From contig JADCRB010000118.1 in assembly GCA_021464245.1 (NCBI GenBank), forward strand, positions 2,482,056 to 2,546,055: a DNA stretch of 64,000 nt, written 5' to 3'. Numbering within the stretch: position 1 is the first letter of the stretch; each line of letters opens with the position of its first letter. Positions 52,764-64,000 of this stretch are shown piece by piece. Source of the stretch: Carallia brachiata. Its lineage: Eukaryota; Streptophyta; Magnoliopsida; Malpighiales; Rhizophoraceae. A program made the position numbers and the translations under genes. Under the pieces are notes generated by a model, which saw nothing but the letters and a program-made list of their open reading frames with translations, was not told the DNA's origin and did not search any database.

Positions 52764-52784
52764 TGTGAATCTTGATGATGCTAC
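52764..52784 (-). ncRNA. miR172 star strand
   Basis: 21 nt beginning GTAGCATCATCAAG and ending ATTCACA on the minus strand. It is offset from the mature strand by about 2 nt at each 3' end as expected for a DCL product, and matches the usual miR172 star. Confidence 0.9.
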
Positions 52785-53684
52785 ATCTGCAAACAACGAC
52801 TCTATCCATGCACAAAGAGGGCCTTCAAAACACAAAACTATATATATGCATGTCTCTATTTTTTTTTTTTGGATTGATATCAAAGATGTGAAAACTATAG
52901 ATAGATAGATAGAGAGAAAAACAGTGAACAGTAAGTGTATATGTGAAACAATAACCAGTCTAGGATATATATGGTGAAAAAAAAAAAGATAAAATTTGGA
53001 AAAAAATAAAAATAAAAATAAATTAAAAAAAACAATTAATACACAGAAACAAGGCCACGAGCTCAAGGTCACGTGGCCTGTTACTACTGGTTAAAACCAA
53101 AAGTGATTACGTGAAGGCAGCACCGAGAGAGGGGAGAGGGAAGAGGAATCCATTCTTCTAACTCTCTCTGCCTTCCGGACCAGACAAAACTAAACACAGA
53201 GAAAAAAAAAACCCTTTTATTATAATATGTAATTAATACCCACCAAAAAAAAACAAAAAATACTGACTGCTGAGTGCTGACACAGAAGGGCACATTTCTT
53301 TTGTTTGCATATATCTGCAGAGAATTGACAAAACTAAAAAGAACAAAAATCTAACAAAAAAAAAAAAAAAGAAAGGAATTTTATTAATCTCAAACTAAAC
53401 TAATCAAGGGGGTTGGACTTGGATTTCTCCAATTTTGGAAAAAAAAAAAAGAAAAAAAAAAACACATACCCATGTTGGGTTCTGATTAAAACCATCAAAA
53501 AGAGAGAAAACCCAATTGGTTTGATAGCTAGATAGGCTAAATAATTATCAGTTTGAACCACAAAGAATTACAATTCGAAGGAAAAAAAAATAAAAAAAGG
53601 AGAAGATCTTATAAAAAGATACAAAGAATTTTTTTTTTTGACCGATAATAAAATACAAAAACTTGGTTTAATCATGATGAACAA

Positions 53685-53756
53685 TCAAACGATCGATTCA
53701 AAGGAAACAAAAGAAATGTAAAAGATATATAACTGGAAGAAGCCAGAGATCTCCAT
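53685..53756 (-). CDS. Short first ORF in the MIR172 leader (candidate miPEP)
   Basis: The first ATG after the predicted transcription start opens a 23-codon frame (M-E-I-S-G-F-F-Q...) ending in TGA at 53685. Peptides encoded by the first ORF of plant primary miRNAs (miPEPs) can raise transcription of their own miRNA. There is no sequence conservation to test here, so this is only a positional candidate. The peptide is rich in Phe, Ile and Ser. Confidence 0.3.
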   Translation of the reverse strand: MEISGFFQLYIFYISFVSFESIV

Positions 53757-53841
53757 ATTGAGGGCAGAGAGAGGGAGGGAGAGATGGTTGTGGTGGACTC
53801 ACAGACAGGAGACGGTAACAGTTAAAGGGATTGACGAAAGG

Positions 53842-53849
53842 TATTTATA
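53842..53849 (-). promoter_or_regulatory. TATA box of the MIR172 primary transcript
   Basis: TATAAATA on the minus strand in the context GTATAAATACC. It is followed after about 30 nt by a pyrimidine-rich start region (CTGTTACCGTCTCC, then CCATCTCTCCC). It lies about 1.04 kb upstream of the foldback, a normal leader length for MIR172 genes. Confidence 0.75.
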
Positions 53850-55780
53850 CGAAGATGACTCCGACTTTGATTGTTTATTGTGAATGGCTGTGACCCTTTT
53901 TTTTTTTTTTTCTCACTTTGATGCTAGTTTTTCTGATTCAACTTTGAATTTTGATGGCCTCCAAATGAAGAAAAAAAAAAAGAATCTGGATTTTGATTGG
54001 TCTGTGCTTAGCGGTATAAATGCTAGGAAGGACAGTACACACGTCCTCATCGTCCTGTACCCTAGTCATTGTTTTGATGAAAATGCAATGTTGTTAGGCT
54101 AATTTCGCTTTAAAAAAATTTTAATTTCGTCCAAAAAAAATTTTAATTTTTTTAAAAATAATATAAATTATCAAATAATTAAATTTAAAATAATAAAAAA
54201 ATAAATAAATTATTAATCTCGTTAAATGAGGCTGTATGATAATTTAGTGCTACATAAATAAATATATGTAGGGGCGTTCTTTGACATATTTATTGAGTTT
54301 TTTTTTTTAAGTTGTTGCAGTTGACAATTTGTTAACGTACGTTTTTGTTTGTGTGGTTTGTTTTTTAATTGAGTTACATTGTAACTTAAAATTGAAACTT
54401 TCAATTTTCGGTAAAAAAGTATTTTTTAGTTTTATAATAATAATTTTAAAGTAGTAGTAAAATAATATGTGCTGTTTAATAATTATATTTAATAAAAATA
54501 AAATAAATTATCAAATATCGTTAAATAAAATTATATTATTATTTAAGTGTAATTATATAATTTTACTATTTTGAATTAGTTATTGACTTTTTTCGTCTTT
54601 TAAACTATTTTAAGTTGCCAAAAAATGATTTTCAGAGCACTTCTAAAACGTATTTGTTAATTAATATCGTAAGCTCGTGCATCGATCTGTTTTAGTTAAC
54701 ATCTAATTACAAGATCAATAATTATTATAATATCAATAATTATTTTTGCTAGCAGGATAAAAATTATTTTTCATCTAATTAAAGAATACCAAATAATTTA
54801 AAGATCTTGGATGAATACAAAAAAGGTAGTAAACCTCTATTTGCATCTACTCTGGTACTTACTTAACAATTTATTTACATAACTTGTGAAAATAAAAAAG
54901 CTTATTTCATACAAATGTTTATTACAAAATATATATGTAAATTTGTAATCTTCTCCTCTGCGAATTTAACAATAAGAAAAAGAAAATGAAGAAGACAACC
55001 TGAAAACCCACCAAACAAAAAGATTGAAAAACCGCCCAAAAAAAAAAAACGTGAATAAATCTATTGCTGTGCGAAAAAAAAAAAAAAGGACCACAAAAAG
55101 ATACCAAAAAGAATGAATTTTTTCTCACCCTGTATTGGCTAAATCTTCACTTGAAATATTAATCTTAGATTTATTTTCAATCTACTCGGATCAAAATCAA
55201 AGCGTCCATTGTAGACTATTGAAATTTATATAGTGAGCTGTTGGGATTTTATTAATTTCTATAGCACTTTGATTACTAGTCTAAATGTCTACTCTACTAG
55301 TATAGTGCTAATTTCTTAAGGGTTGAGCCCTTTCTTTGTTTTTTACTACCATTTTCATGTCATAGCTTCTCTTGAAGAATAATTATGGCAGTAGCTCTGA
55401 TGACAATAAGTATATACTACTACAACATCACTATCCTGCGGCACCAATTCAAGTTTAAAGTTTTCATAGTTTCATAAGACTCATTTGTATATGATTAGTT
55501 ACGCCAAGTGATCCAATGAATTAATGTGAATTTTAGAAACAATTTTCTTTCGCCTTATAGTGGAGATACTAACTTATTATTAGAGAGGAAAGCAGAAGAG
55601 GAAGAAGGCTAGAATTCAAACTCTATATCCTCTAAAAACACACACTTTCTACTATTTCTCCTAAATTGATACTCAAAATTTTAGTTACAATTTCGGTAAT
55701 TGATCAAATTGCCCGCGTGGCAACTGCGGAATGATCATTGAGCCTCTACTCAAAATCCAAAAGCATAATTTCCATAAATT

Positions 55781-56004
55781 TGCAACTTTTTGTGATAGAA
55801 TCATCACTAAAGGGCTGTTCGAGTTACATATTAAATATTATTGTTACTGATTATTATTACTAATTGTTGTTATTAATTGTTAATTATTGATTTACAACTT
55901 TTTGTGATAGAATCATCACTAAAGGCTGATCGAGTTACATGTTAAATATTATTATTACTGATTGTTATTACTAATTGTTGATTATTAATTGTTAATTGTT
56001 GATT
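55781..56004. repeat. 112-bp tandem duplication
   Basis: T(G/A)CAACTTTTTGTGATAGAATC starts at 55781 and again at 55893, and the two units then run in parallel through AATCATCACTAAAGG, CGAGTTACAT and ACTAATTGTTG. Differences are few. The duplication spans the left boundary of the MITE-like element below. Confidence 0.88.
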
Positions 56005-56662
56005 TTATTTCTTATTATTAATTGTTGATAAAATTAATGAAGTATTTGATTAATTTTATATTTATTGTTACTGTTGAATAATGAAATGTTTAATTTAGAT
56101 ATCTAATTTATGTAGATATATCATATTAAAAATTTTATTTTTATATTTTATAATTTTATATTTTTAGAATAATATTTTATAAATAATATTGAGGATTGTT
56201 CTACTTAATTTTCCTTTTTTTTAAAATATGATTTTTATTAGATGATAAAAATTATAATGTTTGAGATTTTTTATAAGTGTCAATATTAAAGAAAATTGAA
56301 GTATAAAAAATATTAATTAAGAATAGTTAAAAAAAGGAAAATATTGAATTTATATAAATATTAATGAAATAGATTAACAAATCTAATTTATGTGGCAAGT
56401 AAAAAATAAAACAAAATTATGTAAATATTCTTTAAGGATAATTTAGTTTATATAAATTATTATTAATATTAAAAAGTGAAAAGTAACTTAAAAAGTAATA
56501 AAAAGTAACATGAAATTACTTTCCAATTAACCGTTGTTAGAAGTTATATAAGAAATAAGAAGGATCAAATAGTAATACTAAAAAATTTATTAAACACATA
56601 TTTTCTTACTTTTTAAAAATAAAATACAAATATACTCCTTTAAAAACTTACCCAAACACCCC
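55811..56662. mobile_element. Harbinger-like element with TAA target duplication
   Basis: The left end AGGGCTGTTCGAGTTA and the complement of the right end, GGGGTGTTTGGGTAAG, form an imperfect terminal inverted repeat. TAA flanks both sides (55808-55810 and 56663-56665). The interior is about 80% A/T with no coding capacity. If the tandem duplication occurred after insertion, 55923 is an alternative left end. Confidence 0.6.
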
Positions 56663-59600
56663 TAAGACCATGTTCGAACTCAATGTAACAGATGACAATA
56701 ACGCTACACGAAATGAGCATGTCGTGGTTCCTTATGTTAGTAATTTTTAATCTTTTTTTTTTTTTGTGTGAGTTTAATTTTTTTATGATTTTATAATCTA
56801 TAAATTTATTTTATTATTTTATTATTTTAAATTTTTTTTTAGATTAGAGTAAATTATTATACCAACCCTTGGATGCACCGACTATGTTGAAGCCAAAGGA
56901 ACAACGCCCTTGGAGATTGGGAGGAATTTTCTCGGACAACTTCTGTTTTTCTTTGTATCAGTGCGAGTAGATGTTTTAAACATATATCATGGCAAAAACT
57001 CTAATTTTGTTGTAGATGACTTAGATAAGGAATTACTAAACAAATTAATATTTTTTTTTACTCTAGTTTTTGTTTCGTGTCAGCTTTCTCATTTTACCGT
57101 ATTTGCTGTTAATCTTGATAAGAATAACATTAGATTCGGCTTATATAAAAAATAAAAAAATAAAAAATAAACCAATGCTTAGATTGGACGAGATGGATAA
57201 ACTATTTATAATTTTTCACTTAGCACGAGAACAATTCATTTTAGATGTTGTTTTTGTTTTAGAGCTCCACCACAGGTTTTTTTTAATTTCTTTTTTGTGT
57301 TGGGAGAAAATTAAATTCATAAAAAGGCGAATGAAAGAAGAGTATAATAGTAGTCGATCTTCTGATCACACTTTTGGTTAATAAAACAGGTGATCACTTG
57401 AACTAGATAACACTATAGTGGTCGTATAATTTATCAAACGATATTTAATAATTAATATATTTTTTTAAAAGAGTAATGATAAATATTTGAAAATCGTGTT
57501 ATAAAATATCTTGACATATATAATTATAAGAAAAATTATTAACTTTTTTAATACCATTAAAAAAATTAATAAAATTTTCATAATAATACATTTAAAATAT
57601 TTTATAAAATAATTTTTGAGATGTTTATTATTTTTTTAAAATTTAGTCACCCATATTAAATGTTACTTTCATCTGATTTAAACAAATTTACCGAGTATTT
57701 TTCCTTTTTTTTTTTTTAATCATGGCAGAGCTTTAAAAATCGGGACTTTGGACCGACCACCTAGTCTCGTCGATGCATTCGATTGTTTTAACTTGTCCTT
57801 TTTTTTGTGCCCTCGAGGTTGGTGTCTCCCGTCACTTGCCCCAAATGACTTTTGCCCCTCCACTGATGCCCCTCCTGCCATCTCTTTATTGGTTTAATCA
57901 AAACTAATAATTTAATTATGATTGATATCCTTTTTTTTTAATTTATGTGTAAAAAGTTTTTATACTATAAACAGCAATGTACAATGTATAAATTAAAAAT
58001 CAAATTCGGTAATTTCTTTTAAAAATTTTTCCGGTATGGATATCTGTAAACCAATTTTTGTGTTTGTCGTTGATCGTATTCAAGTGATCTTAAGAGTATA
58101 TTCTCTTATGGCAATCTCGTGCGTATTTTATGCTATTTCTAATCACAACGTGGGTATCTTATTGTTATAAAATTTTCCTAGATATATATCTCTGTCGAAA
58201 TTTTGATTTTGGGAAAACTGAAACAGTTTTGTTCTTTAGTGACTTTTGCGTATGTAAACGACAAAGGAATCAATTTTATTATGCTCTCCTTCACATCCAT
58301 TCGCTGATTTAATGCTGCAGTGATCATGATTGATGAGTGCCGAGTCCTACCTTACAAACTTATTTTTTTAAGACAAAAAACCCACTTGAATTCAGTTATC
58401 CATCAAGCCCTTTTGGGTTTCATATATCTGTGGTTTATTTATCGTTCTTCAGAATTTTTTTTTTTTTTTTGGGTCAACAATCTCAGCCTTTTCTCTTAAA
58501 AACTCTTGACTGTGGTTCGTTAGAATGAAAACTGGGAATCGTCGCCCTCTTTAATTTTTTTCATACACGTCTTTAATAATGAAAAGAATAGTTTTTCTAA
58601 TAGAAAAAAAAAAGGAAAAAAACGCATTAAACATTTTTTTTTGGATGGGAAAATATCATAAATCAAAAAGAGTGCCACGTGCAAAACAAGCTCTTAAAGA
58701 ACACGGCCAAAATGCCAGCAGCCCTTATTTAAAACCAAGCCACTTTATCCAGTCCCACGAGTCCTCATCTTGGCCAAAGCATCCGCAAAATTATTGGATC
58801 TCTGTAGGGCAGTATCATTTTTTTTGTCCACCATAAAATAAGAGAAATGGGAAATAAGAGAGGTAAGAGTCGAATTCTTTAACTCTTTACTTGATATAAG
58901 ACTTAAAATAAAAGGTTTATCTATTATTGTGAATATCATTAAACAGGTACACTTTCATAAATAATAAACATCAATAAATAATGACCTTTTTCTATCAGAG
59001 GAAGTAAATGGGTTTTTTTTTTTTTTTACAAAAATTGAAAGTTTTGTTAATCATTTAATAATAAGATTTTGTTATCACAAAAAAAAAAAAAAAGAGTTTT
59101 GTTGTTCAACAAGGTTAAGAAAATTACCAACATGTACATACGGAGGAATTTAAATCTTTCACTGTCAAATATTGCAAGATATTAAGGCAGCAAGAATTGT
59201 TCTTTCTTATGAAGCCTATATAATATTCCAGCGGATCAAAAAGATAGAAGTGGAAAATTTTTCCGTTTCACGGCATCGTTATTCCTTCATTGACTACAAA
59301 TGGCCAATTTACGACCAAATATAAAAGTGGACCACATCAAGATACGGGTTTATAATCTTTGACTTAAACCCTAAATTTTTGAAAAATCTCACTTTCATAT
59401 TTGATGCCCTTATGTTTGTGGGGTGAGACGATCAAATCTATGTAAACTTATCTTTATTTTTATGACGACACATATAAATGATATCAATAATTTAGTTAGA
59501 GAAGCCACGAAGGCAAACAAATTAAATTTTATAATTCTATGCATCTTGAGAATACTTTTCTCTTTTCTCGTTTTTTTTTTTTCTCTTTTTCTATAAAGAG

Positions 59601-62600
59601 CGTGTAAACATCAAACGATAAGAAAATTTTGGATTAGAGACTAAACTTTTTACCTCCCACTTAAGTATAATATTTGATGATCAGTTAGATTATACCGGCT
59701 GATATACATTATGCCTACAACAAAATACGTGACATCATGCTTGGATAATTCTGACGTGTGACATACATTCTTTTCCATGATTTAATCAAAGTGAGGATCT
59801 TTCATTGCCCGTTTTATTATTATAGTTAAGATCATACTGGAAGCCTGTGACGCTATTATGTGAGGATGATCATATGATAATAATTTCTGTAGAATACATT
59901 CACCTGAACGTGACTGAGTGAGATTCCTTCCAATCTAGCCTACACCAGAAGAGGTTTTTCTCTGTCTTTATTATTATCTTTTTTTTGTCAAAAACGATGT
60001 AAATGAAAGACTAACATAATGACCACCAAGTAGGAGTTAGTATCCCCAAACTATAAAGTATGGAATTATTATATAAAATAAAATTCGAACCTCGAAAATC
60101 ACCAAATAAATAACATTCTAATATTAAATTTTTTGTTGAGCTGGCTCTCATATGGGAGTATGATCTAGACGCGGTGTTAGGTCGGTCATTCTTAACTAGG
60201 TGTTAATTATTTTAAGAAACGATATTACTTAAAATACATTAAACATATTTATTTGATAAATTTTCTCAATTCTATTTCCTTGGTGTAGCTTTTTTTTTTT
60301 CCATTAATGTATAACGAACACGATTACAGAGTCAGTCAATTAACCAAACTTATTCGAACTCAATATATATCCAAACTCATCTTTTACTCGTAAGATTCAA
60401 CTCAATTTCAAATTAAACTCAAACTCAAATTTTACTTAAATAAAATTTTAGGCCTTAGATAAAAAGTCAATGTAATTTTTTTTACGACTTTTATTCAAAT
60501 ATAAATGTACCTTTTTATTATTTTAGATATTTATAGTAGAATTTTTGAATTGTTCAAAAAAAATATTTATAGCAGAATAGTATAAAATTGTTAAAATTTC
60601 TTATATGTTTTATGAAAAGTTCTCACTATAATATAAAATAAATTTTACGTCGTATGAACTTATTTTACATTCATTAAATCGTGACTGTATATCGTCTTTT
60701 TTTTTAGTAAAATAGTTCCTAAAATAAATTTTATTAATTAATTCACACATTTTTTATTTACAAAAAGAGAAGGCACCTGAAGAAGGGCCCTGTCCGTACG
60801 GTATGACCTGGCTGGATCAGATTTCCCAGCGCATCTCTTTTGGTCTCTGGACTCATCATCATCGTTGAGAAAGTAAGTTCTCATTTCTCAATTATCATAG
60901 TGGAAAATTCGGTGGAAAATGAAGCCTCATCGGGTGTGGACTATATATTTGGAGTGTGACATTGGCACAGTCATTGGACCCGGCTACATCGGTCGAAAAA
61001 AATCTCCACTTATGTGGTCCGATCAAATATTATATTTTTCTTTACAAAATAAAAATATGAAAATAGTTAAGTATTATATTAAATTTTAAAATATATATTT
61101 CAAATAATATGTTTTAAAAATATTAAAATAATAAAAATCGGCACCTTTTTCTATAGTAATATTTACAATGAATTGATGGCTCATTTTCTTTTTTATTTAC
61201 TATATAATTTAAGTTTAAGTAATATTAAAATAATCACACAATTTATATCTAATCACTTTTAATAATTTATTTATTTATTTAAATTTTAATTATCCAATAA
61301 TATATATCACTTTTATCTTACTTTTAATTAGCAAATACCACTAAAAATTTTCTTTTTCATTTTAGAAGAAAACAAAACTTCTACAGTTGTCGGTGGGCGG
61401 GCGATTAAAAATCCTTTTTGTCTCTTGTTTATTTAAATCTTGATTAAAGTTCAATGGCCATAATTATTAATTGTTAATCCAATAATATTTGTTAATTTTA
61501 TATGGCTAGCATTTCCATAGCTTGTCGTTTTCTCTTGGTACGTAATTAAAACGCCACCCACAGACGTGTTGCTCAATGAAACTAGGTAAACGATTAAACA
61601 CGTCGAAAAGAAATTCAATCTCTTGATTAATTCAAGCTGCGTGGGCTCATTCAGTGGTTCACTTCCGACGGAAACAAACAATTTTTTGTGCTATCTGAGA
61701 GGGGGAAGGGATTCTTTTGCGAGAAGAGAAAATCTTCTTAGCAATGCAATTTGAAGGCAAGTGTCAGTAATTTGAACGATTAAATCGTAATATATATATA
61801 TATCTCGTTATATTATTAAATTAATTACGTATATTTTACATATTTTATTGACCGTATTCTTGTAATCGTAGTCGGAAAAAACCTTCAATTGCATTAATTT
61901 ATCACCTCAATTATTGCTAGGATGACCATCGTGCTAGCTCTAGTGGAAAGTCTACTATTTTAAAAAAAAAAACATAATATGGGTTAAATTTAATAATCAT
62001 TAAATTTAAAATTTACATGAAATCTAGAATTTGGCTAGTTTCAATGAAAATTCTGTGTCATTTAAAAAATATAATATGGGTATAATCTAGTGGCCATTAG
62101 TTTTAAATTTTGAGTGAGGTATGAAGTTTTATAAACTCCAAATCTTAGTGGCAATTAAATTTTCTCCTGATTCTAAGTTGTAAAAAAAAACATGCAAATG
62201 GGTATGCTCAAATGGGTTTACTCTAACTATTATTGTTAATTAATTTTCCTCTTGACTCTAGGTTGGAAAAAAAAAAAAGAATATAACATCTAATGTGGTA
62301 ATTTAGATGGTAATTTAATATATTTTTATCTGTATTAACTCAGATTCCCTTGCTGACACTTATTCTCTAATAAACAGGAATTTATGTCGAAAATACACTA
62401 GTAAATTTTAAACTCATTAATACAGTGACTGAGTCTTAAAAGAGAATCACTCGAACCTGTTAATATTTGAATAGTAAGTTTATTTTTTGAGGAGAGTTAA
62501 ATAAGATATTACGATAATCCAAAATTTGACCTCGATCTATAGATTTTATGATCGAAAAATCTACGAATACTTTTTTTTTCGTAAGTTCTACCAAAAAGTC

Positions 62601-62726
62601 AGAAAAAAAAAAAGAATACAAATGGGTTTTCTTAAATGTGTTGCATTTCACAAATATTTTCACGAAAAATAATAATATGAGATCATTGTATATGTAGTAC
62701 CATTCTCATAAATCGACCACATAAAG

Positions 62727-62727
<1 letters not shown>

Positions 62728-62765
<38 letters not shown>
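62728..62765. repeat. (GA)n microsatellite
   Basis: About 19 uninterrupted GA dinucleotides. Confidence 0.95.
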
Positions 62766-62766
<1 letters not shown>

Positions 62767-63443
62767 CATTGAAGCTGGCGCTTTCACTTGGATCAAGAAT
62801 TACGCCCACACTACACAGTGTGATTTACGCGATGGGATTGGCTTTCAATTAGGCTAGCCAGTTGTTCGTTTCCTAGATATTAATTTCCATATGATATAAT
62901 AAAGATAGGTCTTTAATTAAGTTATGGAGGTCAAAGGCATGCCATATGCTCCTTAAAATTTCAGCCAGTTTTGTAAGTTCTCTGCTCCTGTGCTGCTTTT
63001 AATTTCCCAACCCAATTGATTTTGCGACGGATCGATTTTTCTTCCCTAGCTACTACATACCTTTGTGAAACCAATCCTCTTAACAAATTATTTTTTGAAA
63101 CCAATCTTTTTATTAACGTAAGTTAGCTCAGTTGATACTTAAATCGGTCACAAGAAAACTTTATTTATAATGTTAAAGATTTGAAATTTAGAGGTGATAC
63201 ATATTTAGAAAGAATTCAATATTTTAACATAATTTTATAAAAAAATTATTATTAAAATATTCTCACCTCCGAAATAATTGTTTACTCAATTACTATTTTT
63301 AAAAAAAATTATTTTCGGACTCCTAATTCCCTCACGTACGCCAAAGTAGATGGAGTTATGGGGCAGCAAAACTATGCACTTCTGATGTGAGATCTTACTT
63401 TTTTAAATTTGCGTATTTTGATGCATAATGCACCATTATACCC

Positions 63444-63490
63444 AAGTAAAGGAAGTCTTTTTTTTTTCGCCAAATAAGTAAAGGAAGTCT
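63444..63490 (-). mobile_element. Retroposon scar: poly(A) tail between target-site duplications
   Basis: AAGTAAAGGAAGTCT occurs at 63444-63458 and 63476-63490 (15 of 15). The 17 bp between read, on the minus strand, ATTTGGCG followed by 9 A. The structure is the same as the scars at 1305 and 19553, but the last bases before the tail differ (GGCG instead of GACC). Confidence 0.75.
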
Positions 63491-64000
63491 AGGACAGTGA
63501 ATTTTTTAAATTAAAATAATTTTTGAAGACAGGAATTTTTGTCACCATAAAGCTAGTTATATCTTACTTAGTAACACACATATGTATTGCTATGTCTATT
63601 GTGATGATATTTTTGCACTATATAGATATATAGATATTAAATGTCATTACTTGTAACATATATGTGTCACAAAATGTCAATACAAAGATTTAGCTGGTAA
63701 TTTACTTAATCACTTACCAAAATTATACTAGCTAACTAATAGTGACCAAGCTAATTTTTTTTTTAAAAAAATATCAATACCTTTTAATTTAATAATGTTA
63801 GAGTAATTTTGTTCAGGACTCCAAGTCAAGCCAACTTTTAAAAAAAACTATCTTTGGAAGTAGCTTGAAGTTATTTAAGTATTGAAGATTTAAATTCGAT
63901 TTTTAGTTAAAATTAATTAATTAAAAAATATTAATTATTAGATATAAATTTATAATAAAATAATTACACCAATTCTTAATTTTATGTCTAAGTTGTTAGA

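Larger units (their letters stand above)
52622..52800 (-). ncRNA. MIR172: MIR172 precursor foldback
   Basis: The 179-nt minus-strand segment folds on itself. The 5' arm (GTCGTTGTTTGCAGATGTAGC...) pairs with the 3' arm (...GCTGCATCGGCCATAAACGAC), with closing bases GTCGTT/AACGAC at the two ends. The mature miRNA is on the 3' arm and its star strand on the 5' arm, the arrangement of all known MIR172 genes. The terminal loop carries a CT/TATC-rich simple repeat. miR172 guides repression of AP2-like and TOE/SMZ transcription factors and promotes flowering and the adult phase. Dicing by DCL1 in the nucleus is expected from family knowledge. Confidence 0.96.
53860..64000. other. Gene-poor AT-rich region upstream of MIR172
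   Basis: No ORF here carries a recognisable domain. The segment 56880-57160 has a slightly coding-like frame but matches nothing I know. It contains a Harbinger-like element (55811-56662), a 112-bp tandem duplication, a (GA)n run and a retroposon scar at 63444-63490. A SINE-like box A (TTAGCTCAGTTGATA) occurs at about 63123-63137. The part nearest 53.9 kb should hold MIR172 promoter elements, but I could not identify any with confidence. Confidence 0.55.

Noticed and set aside
53623..53660. A fourth retroposon stub (poly-T then GACC)
   Set aside because: The candidate duplication (ATACAAAGAATT / ATACAAAAACTT) matches too poorly in A-rich DNA.

Overview
The window is nuclear DNA from a flowering plant, most likely a eudicot. 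Genes have many exons with GT/AG introns, the spacers are very AT-rich with many poly(A)/poly(T) tracts, and the proteins are plant housekeeping families. There is also a MIR172 microRNA locus and plant-type retroposons, MITEs and a Ty1/copia element. I cannot name the species from sequence alone.

Layout. 1-3.3 kb: spacer with a 5'-truncated LINE (RNase H remnant, minus strand). 3.3-4.9 kb (+): four-exon methylesterase of the MES17 type. 6.1-10.7 kb (-): nine-exon eIF2-beta gene carrying a tRNA-derived SINE in intron 1. 12.5-17.9 kb (+): ten-exon cytosolic aspartyl-tRNA synthetase, head-to-head with eIF2-beta. 21.6-23.2 kb (+): two-exon UGT86A-type glycosyltransferase. 25.0-26.3 kb: retroposon-like block with a PIF/Harbinger-like MITE inside it. 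26.9-32.0 kb (+): nine-exon CDC48/p97 ATPase. 32.5-32.8 kb (-): 99-aa candidate secreted peptide. 35.2-36.2 kb: MITE-like element with a 230-bp purine tract. 36.8-39.3 kb (+): four-exon plastid-type DnaJ-like zinc-finger protein. 42.3-47.1 kb (-): complete but coding-broken copia element with 267-bp LTRs. 52.6-53.9 kb (-): MIR172 locus with foldback, mature miRNA, star strand and upstream TATA box. 53.9-64 kb: gene-poor, with one more Harbinger-like element, microsatellites and a tiny retroposon scar.

The genes do not form one pathway. eIF2-beta and AspRS both serve cytosolic translation and share a 1.8-kb divergent promoter region. CDC48 acts in ubiquitin-dependent protein extraction. The MES and UGT genes modify small molecules (hormone methyl esters and glucosides). 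MIR172 regulates AP2-type flowering and phase-change factors.

The most notable observations are: (i) the MIR172 foldback, with a microsatellite in its loop and a 23-codon first ORF in the leader; (ii) three single-base reading-frame breaks in or next to G runs in otherwise intact eIF2-beta and AspRS genes, which look like consensus errors unless confirmed; (iii) three retroposon scars of about 17-21 bp that are almost only a poly(A) tail between target-site duplications; (iv) a 91-bp SINE with a perfect 17-bp target-site duplication; and (v) an unassigned secreted-peptide precursor.
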